DNA of 64,000 nucleotides from JAUMBM01 sp964645715 (GTDB taxonomy: Bacteria > Bacteroidota > Bacteroidia > Chitinophagales > Saprospiraceae). The notes beneath the pieces were generated by a model. It saw only the letters and a list, made by a program, of their open reading frames with translations. It had not been told where the DNA came from and did not search any database. The position numbers and the translations under genes were made by a program. This document shows positions 59,852 through 64,000 of the stretch, one piece after another. The stretch's first letter is position 1, and each line of letters begins with the position of its first letter. The stretch covers positions 1 through 64,000 of the forward strand of contig CAZYAO010000013.1 in assembly GCA_964645715.1 (NCBI GenBank), read 5' to 3'.

Positions 59852-59890
59852 AAAAAAGAAACCCGGACAGACTGTCCGGGTTTCTTTTTT
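59852..59890. terminator. Bidirectional intrinsic terminator, 18-bp perfect stem
   Basis: Arms 59852-59869 and 59873-59890 pair perfectly around a GAC loop; the outer parts are A6 and T6, with one more T at 59891. It ends both the giant secreted protein and the converging VTC-like gene. Confidence 0.9.
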
Positions 59891-59911
59891 TATGATCCTC
59901 TATGGTTGTAC

Positions 59912-60574
59912 TCAATAATATAACCCATTGATGCCGTTGACGTACTTTGAATTTTTGGTCTGCCGGAAGGGAAACCAGTTGAGCAGTTGACAAGCCTCAT
60001 CATCGTCCTCCGCTGCATATTTGAGTTCAATGATGACCGCTTCGTCCTGCAGACTAAAACGGGGGGGAGTTCCCCCACGGTATACAGCGTACTGAATGCC
60101 TGCATCAAGCGTAAGCCTGAATTTACCGCTGTAACAGCTGAGATAAGACCGATTGTAGGTATTGAAAAGTACTGGCTTCAGTCCATGATCCGACAAGAGC
60201 GAACTGCCAGCTGTCCAGCCTGGCAACTGCTCCCACAACATATCTTGCTGCGGATAGCGAAGTTTGTAGCCCAGGTCCGATTGTTTTGCTTTAACTTCTA
60301 ATACGGGTTGTGATAATACTTCGCGCTGGTTGCCATACCAACGAAGACGAACTTTCCTTCGAACATTTGCACCAGACACATTTTGGTGGTAGGCTGAAAA
60401 ATCAAGCGTATCGAAGTATAGGTTATTGACCACCCTGTCAGAAAACAACAGGCGAAACCCCGCAGGGTGTAAGGATACCAACTGATACACCCAAGTCTTG
60501 TCGACCAGCTGTATCCTCAGCTTTCGTTCATAGCGATAGTCCTGCCCGATTTGTTCCTCCTCAGAGTTCAACAT
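59912..60574 (-). CDS. VTC/CYTH-type polyphosphate polymerase-like domain protein
   Basis: A 220-residue protein resembling the VTC domain (PF09359) of polyphosphate polymerases. Typical tunnel-fold residues: YRYERKLRI (E-R-K start), NLYFDTLDFSAYHQNV, RRKVRLRWYG with paired basic residues, LEVKAKQSDLGYK (E-x-K), and a late AVIIELKYA. Catalytic Arg/Lys/Glu positions are present by eye. The usual DUF4956 membrane partner is not adjacent. It overlaps the end of ribB by 14 bp on the same strand, so it is translationally coupled to a flavin gene. The role is undetermined. Confidence 0.75.
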   Translation of the reverse strand: MLNSEEEQIGQDYRYERKLRIQLVDKTWVYQLVSLHPAGFRLLFSDRVVNNLYFDTLDFSAYHQNVSGANVRRKVRLRWYGNQREVLSQPVLEVKAKQSDLGYKLRYPQQDMLWEQLPGWTAGSSLLSDHGLKPVLFNTYNRSYLSCYSGKFRLTLDAGIQYAVYRGGTPPRFSLQDEAVIIELKYAAEDDDEACQLLNWFPFRQTKNSKYVNGINGLYY

Positions 60575-61715
60575 TCTCTACAATTTCCAATCCATACCCC
60601 AAAAGACCTATACGCCTCTTAGGACTATTGGTGAGTAAGCGCAGGCGCGTAATCCCAAGATCACGCAACATCTGAGCACCTACGCCATAATCCCGTTGCT
60701 CCATGGGTTGTTGCTGCAGCGGTGGCAATACCCCCTCCGCCTTGTAATAGCGCTTTATTTGCTGCAATTGGGAAAGCCAGTCATCATGTCTCTCTCCATG
60801 GCGCATGTAAAGCAGAACGCCGCTGCCTTCAGCAGCGATTTGTCCTAATGCCCGGTTTAGGGGCGCATTTTCCTGCTCTGCCAGCAGACTAAAAAGATCG
60901 GCACTCTCTCCTGCTGAATGTACGCGCACCAAAACAGGCTCGTCAGGTTGCCAGCTTCCCATGAAGAGCGCCACATGCAAATCCTGGGTTGTCAGCTGAC
61001 GGTATACCACCAGCTCAAAGGTCCCCTGTGCCAACGGCAATGTCATTTGCATTTCACGCTTTACAATGCGCTCCGTACGCATGCGATAGGCAACCAAATC
61101 CTTGATAGCAATAATTTTCATGCCATATTTTTCACTCAGTGCTATCAACTGAGGAAGTCTGGCCATACTACCATCTTCATTTAGAATTTCCACCAGGACA
61201 CCCGCCGGGTAGTAGCCGGCAAGTCTTGCAAGGTCGATGGCCGCCTCCGTATGCCCTGTGCGCCGGAGCACGCCGCCAGTCTTGGCCCGCAGCGGGAAAA
61301 TATGGCCGGGACGCGCATAATCACTGCCCTTAATGGCCGGATCTACCAACGCACGAATGCCCGTAGCTCTGTCATAGGCTGAGATGCCTGTCGTACACCC
61401 GTGACCAATCAGATCAATGGACACCGTAAATGCCGTCTCATGCAGCGCTGTATTCGAATTTACCATCATAGGCAAATCCAGCTCGTCGGCGCGACGCTCA
61501 TCAATAGGTGCGCAAATAAGCCCACGGCCATAGGTAGCCATGAAGTTGATGATCTCTGGCGTCACACATTCAGCCGCACAGATAAAATCACCTTCATTTT
61601 CACGATCCTCATCATCTACTACGATGATAATTTTTCCTGCCTTGATATCCGCAATTGCTTCTTCAATGGTATGGAGCTGAAAAGAGCTATGCTCGCTTTG
61701 GTGGTTGCCAGACAT
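60561..61715 (-). CDS. ribB: 3,4-dihydroxy-2-butanone-4-phosphate synthase with degenerate GTP cyclohydrolase II half (RibBX-like)
   Basis: A 384-residue protein. Residues 13 to about 212 are an intact DHBP synthase, which makes the four-carbon precursor of riboflavin: VVDDEDRENEGDF (metal acids), HGCTTGISAYDRATGIRAL and RPGHIFPLRAKTGGV. The C-terminal half keeps the GTP cyclohydrolase II scaffold (VLVRVHS, QRDYGVGAQMLRDLG, LLTNSPKR) but not its chemistry: the zinc-binding C-x10-C-x-C site is replaced (AGESADLFSLLAEQE, residues 268-282), no Cys occurs after residue 107, and the QEGRGIG segment is RHGERHD (305-311). So it should lack cyclohydrolase activity, as in the RibBX variant known from Proteobacteria. 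Start 61715 is used; it overlaps the GT2 gene by 29 bp. Confidence 0.85.
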   Translation of the reverse strand: MSGNHQSEHSSFQLHTIEEAIADIKAGKIIIVVDDEDRENEGDFICAAECVTPEIINFMATYGRGLICAPIDERRADELDLPMMVNSNTALHETAFTVSIDLIGHGCTTGISAYDRATGIRALVDPAIKGSDYARPGHIFPLRAKTGGVLRRTGHTEAAIDLARLAGYYPAGVLVEILNEDGSMARLPQLIALSEKYGMKIIAIKDLVAYRMRTERIVKREMQMTLPLAQGTFELVVYRQLTTQDLHVALFMGSWQPDEPVLVRVHSAGESADLFSLLAEQENAPLNRALGQIAAEGSGVLLYMRHGERHDDWLSQLQQIKRYYKAEGVLPPLQQQPMEQRDYGVGAQMLRDLGITRLRLLTNSPKRRIGLLGYGLEIVENVEL

Positions 61716-62880
61716 TGGTTCTGATTCCTTTATAATAGCGTACAAATCCTGTAAACAGTGCCAGATTCATTAGCACAAAATAACGTACATGCCGCAAAGG
61801 TAGCCAATGAAAGCCAAACCAGCGCAAACAAAAATCGGCAGCAGGTAACAGGAATATTAGCAGCACCAGTCCACCCAGTGCCAATCTGTACAACGTGTAA
61901 TCAAATGCCAGTAATAAACTGCTCAGCAACAGTAGCAATAGCCAAAAGGGGCCCAGCCAGCGAAGTATTTTATGGGAAAAAAAAGCAAACTGCGGCAGCC
62001 CGATGGGTGGCCACCAGAGCTTGCGAAAATGCTGCATATTCTGAAAGTTACCCGCTGATATACGTGCCTTGCGCCGAAATTCCTGCTCAATTTCGTGCCC
62101 TACAGGTTCATAGCAACGGGCAGAGGGATCATTGATGGCATACCCCCCCCGCTCGAAAACACACATGGTGATGTAGAAATCATCAACAAGGAAAGTCGAA
62201 GGCACCGGACTGAAGTAATCCGAACGAAGTGCATAACACCCCCCAAATGGCCCTACCATCATTTTCCACAAAATACTCTCCCGCTGCTTGATACGCGCTT
62301 CCCCACTTATATAAGCGTCTTCTGAGCGCGAAATACCTGCTGACTGCAAACCTGTATGGACGATGACGGCATCTACAATGGCCAGCTGCGGTGTCTTAAA
62401 ATGTCGCACCAACTGCTGCATCACTTCTGCCCCCAATATGACACTGGCATCTGTAATAATGAATATATGTTTCCCCGAAGCAGGATGCAGTTGTTGTGCC
62501 AAAGAGGCCAACTGATTGATGATACCAGGCTTCCCCTGACGTTCATAGTAGAAAGACAACCGTACGCGGTCATCCTTGTCCGCATACGCCTGCAGGATGT
62601 TATTCGTTGCATCCGTAGAGCAATCAGAGCCAATCCAATACGTAACCAAATGCTGCGGATAGGTCTGTTCCAGCAAGCTCTCCATCTTACGGGAGATGAC
62701 GCGCTCCTCATTGTGTACAGCCATCAGCACTGAAATTTGAGGCCATTGCTCATCCGGACCGTAACACAGCGTACGAAGCGAACGACCCCGGCTAAGCCAC
62801 CACAGCAGCAAAGGATAGCCCACATAGGTGTACACCATGGCTGTCAGACTCACCCAAAAAATAGCTTGCAACATCAACAT
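61687..62880 (-). CDS. Membrane GT2-family glycosyltransferase
   Basis: A 397-residue processive-type glycosyltransferase. An N-terminal span (about 5-25) precedes the GT-A domain: VLMAVHNEERVISRKMESLL, GSDCSTDATNNIL and IITDASVIL as the nucleotide and metal region, then EFRRKARISAGNFQ near the Q/RxxRW position. Two or more spans follow (about 290-345, and 365-380). The product is unknown. ATG 62880 is chosen; the upstream TTG is less likely. Its stop lies 29 bp inside ribB, so GT2 - ribB - VTC-like form one minus-strand unit. Confidence 0.85.
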   Translation of the reverse strand: MLMLQAIFWVSLTAMVYTYVGYPLLLWWLSRGRSLRTLCYGPDEQWPQISVLMAVHNEERVISRKMESLLEQTYPQHLVTYWIGSDCSTDATNNILQAYADKDDRVRLSFYYERQGKPGIINQLASLAQQLHPASGKHIFIITDASVILGAEVMQQLVRHFKTPQLAIVDAVIVHTGLQSAGISRSEDAYISGEARIKQRESILWKMMVGPFGGCYALRSDYFSPVPSTFLVDDFYITMCVFERGGYAINDPSARCYEPVGHEIEQEFRRKARISAGNFQNMQHFRKLWWPPIGLPQFAFFSHKILRWLGPFWLLLLLLSSLLLAFDYTLYRLALGGLVLLIFLLPAADFCLRWFGFHWLPLRHVRYFVLMNLALFTGFVRYYKGIRTNVWQPPKRA

Positions 62881-63210
62881 CTGCTCCAATTAATCATGGC
62901 GAAAGCCACAGAATCAGCAGCTAGCTGCTGGCTATACTTACCGGCTCAAAGGTACATATTCTGACGGCCAAAACAGCATTGCCCCTCATTTTCCCCACCC
63001 GATTATCCGTGAGTGATTATTTATTTACGCCCCCTTGGGTATGAAGCAGCCGTCGTAGGTATCAAAAATCATGTTCGCACATCCGTCTCATCACCCATCT
63101 GTTTATAAAGAATGATCTTCTTTGCAATACGCAGCGACTCGGCTATATTCGTCCCACAAGTTGACAGCCAATCTGCGCTTTTATCTAATACTATTTTGAT
63201 GACACGTACC
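62881..63210. other. Divergent intergenic region, 330 bp
   Basis: It contains a minus-strand -7 box at 62954-62947 for the GT2 gene. No clear promoter is seen for the CBS gene. The frame from 63112 continues into the CBS gene but lacks family similarity before 63211. Confidence 0.5.
62947..62954 (-). promoter_or_regulatory. -7 box TACCTTTG upstream of the GT2 gene
   Basis: An exact TAnnTTTG match on the minus strand, 66 bp before the ATG at 62880. CAAAA 14 bp further right is closer than the usual -33 spacing. Confidence 0.35.
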
Positions 63211-63657
63211 ATGAATACAGATATCGCCATCGCTACCATCATGAGCAGAGAACTCGTCACAGTAGCTCCGGAAACAAGCCTGACTCAGATCAAGCACACT
63301 TTCGACAACCACACATTCCATCACTTGCCTGTCGTTCAGGCGGGCGGCAAACTCGTTGGCATCATCAGCAAAGAAGATTTTGCACGGGCAGCTTATATGC
63401 TCTCGCTAAATACCACCGGACAGGCCTACAGTCAGCTGGAATATGCTTCTCTTAGCGCCAATGATATCATGACGATTTATCCTGTGTTTCTGGAGCCTCA
63501 AGATACGGTGGGACTAGCCGCTGATATTTTCTTGGCCAATAAGTTTCACGCACTGCCAATTTTAGACGAAGGGCAGCTGGTTGGACTCATCACTACCCAT
63601 GACTTAGTGAGATTTGCCTTCTCCGACCATGTTTCCAAAGACCCCGCAACAAGCTAG
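63211..63657 (+). CDS. Two-CBS-domain protein
   Basis: A 148-residue cytoplasmic protein made of a pair of CBS domains that form a Bateman module and usually bind adenine nucleotides. First domain: IMSRELVTVAPETSLTQIK with HHLPVVQAGGKLVGIISKED (in part). Second: IMTIYPVFLEPQDTVGLAA with FHALPILDEGQLVGLITTHDL (in part). No catalytic domain is attached. Start 63211 (MNTDIAIATIMS) is typical; 63199 is an alternative. The window edge is 343 bp further on, so its operon is unseen. Confidence 0.88.
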   Translation: MNTDIAIATIMSRELVTVAPETSLTQIKHTFDNHTFHHLPVVQAGGKLVGIISKEDFARAAYMLSLNTTGQAYSQLEYASLSANDIMTIYPVFLEPQDTVGLAADIFLANKFHALPILDEGQLVGLITTHDLVRFAFSDHVSKDPATS

Positions 63658-64000
63658 CCAAGAGTGGGTGAAGCGGTATACCCCGCTGGTACAAGTATAC
63701 TTTACACCGCAAGACGTCGCATTCAATTACTTACCAAACTATTAATAATCAATAATTTAAACAACGATACAGGTGTTTTCGCTTACAGTATTCTGTATTG
63801 TTACTGACTGTATTGGCGGCTCGTTTCCATGTCCGCAAGCACTGATGTAACAGATTTCACCTCCGTCTAACAGTTATTTTACGTGAAAATTCATCTATTT
63901 TCATTTTTGGTTGTTATATGATATTCGTATTTGTAATTTAGTCGAATGTGTGTGTACAAATTTCGCACACACAAAAATCGCTGTCCATGGTCGAAATTTT
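63658..64000. other. Terminal non-coding stretch, 343 bp
   Basis: A+T-rich sequence with no supported ORF. Near the edge a dinucleotide palindrome TGTGTGTG/CACACACA (63947-63954 and 63966-63973) could fold. It is probably an upstream region of a gene outside the window. Confidence 0.4.

Noticed and set aside
63947..63973. TGTGTGTG/CACACACA palindrome near the window edge
   Set aside because: The dinucleotide arms are low complexity with an 11-nt loop and the flank is cut off by the window, so no role can be assigned.
1..64000. tRNA, rRNA, CRISPR and insertion sequences
   Set aside because: I looked for tRNA TPsiC-like arms, long direct repeats with spacers, transposase motifs and terminal inverted repeats and found none that held up; this was by eye and a covariance or profile search could still find a small RNA.

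Overview
The window is a single scaffold stretch with one assembly gap (100 N at 1531-1630). It is almost certainly from a member of the Bacteroidota. Phylum-level evidence: a type IX secretion C-terminal sorting domain, SprB-like and HYR-like repeats, a fused LpxC/FabZ enzyme, a TonB-dependent receptor with a CarboxypepD_reg-like N-terminus, the futalosine menaquinone route (MqnB), a SusB-type GH97, and many TAnnTTTG -7 boxes in front of genes. A marine or sludge Saprospiria/Lewinella-like lineage is my guess for the family; that part is inference.

Region 1 (1-14.06 kb, all + strand, visibly more G+C-rich and with G/C-ending codons) is a surface polysaccharide locus. It holds a two-domain glycosyltransferase broken by the gap, an O-antigen ligase/polymerase with a TPR tail, a Wzm/Wzt-type ABC exporter, and then a tightly coupled cassette: a thioester-reductase-like SDR, a PEP-synthase-like dikinase, a P-loop kinase, a UbiA prenyltransferase and an asparagine synthetase-like amidotransferase. 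A separate DXD glycosyltransferase-like gene and an HhH/beta-barrel protein follow (14.3-17.8 kb).

Region 2 (17.8-30.7 kb) holds a minus-strand operon GH1 - outer-membrane protein - mqnB - surE, a PD40 lipoprotein, then on the plus strand lipB, a small conserved protein, an acyl-CoA thioesterase, a GH97 lipoprotein, an Fe-S (6-4) photolyase-like protein and a 7TM-HD phosphohydrolase.

Region 3 (30.7-44.4 kb) is mostly minus strand: an MBL hydrolase, an acyl-CoA dehydrogenase, an ABC ATPase with lpxA and lpxC/fabZ, lpxD, then (plus) hemC and a NYN-cold-shock fusion, then (minus) trmD, a TonB-dependent receptor and a DASS-type carboxylate transporter.

Region 4 (44.5-64 kb) has a Lys1/alanine-dehydrogenase-like enzyme, a class III polyhydroxyalkanoate operon (phasin, phaE, phaC), dnaE - rRNA/tRNA pseudouridine synthase - miaA, a 1664-residue secreted thioredoxin/SprB-repeat protein with a type IX sorting domain, a minus-strand trio GT2 - ribB with a degenerate GTP cyclohydrolase half - VTC-like domain, and a CBS protein. 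No rRNA, tRNA, CRISPR array or insertion sequence was recognised.

Candidates for a second look: the dikinase/kinase/UbiA/amidotransferase cassette, an orphan promoter-plus-terminator pair at 17.86-18.07 kb that could be a small RNA, a set of long perfect intergenic hairpins, the RibBX-like enzyme coupled to a VTC-like protein, and the secreted thioredoxin-SprB fusion.
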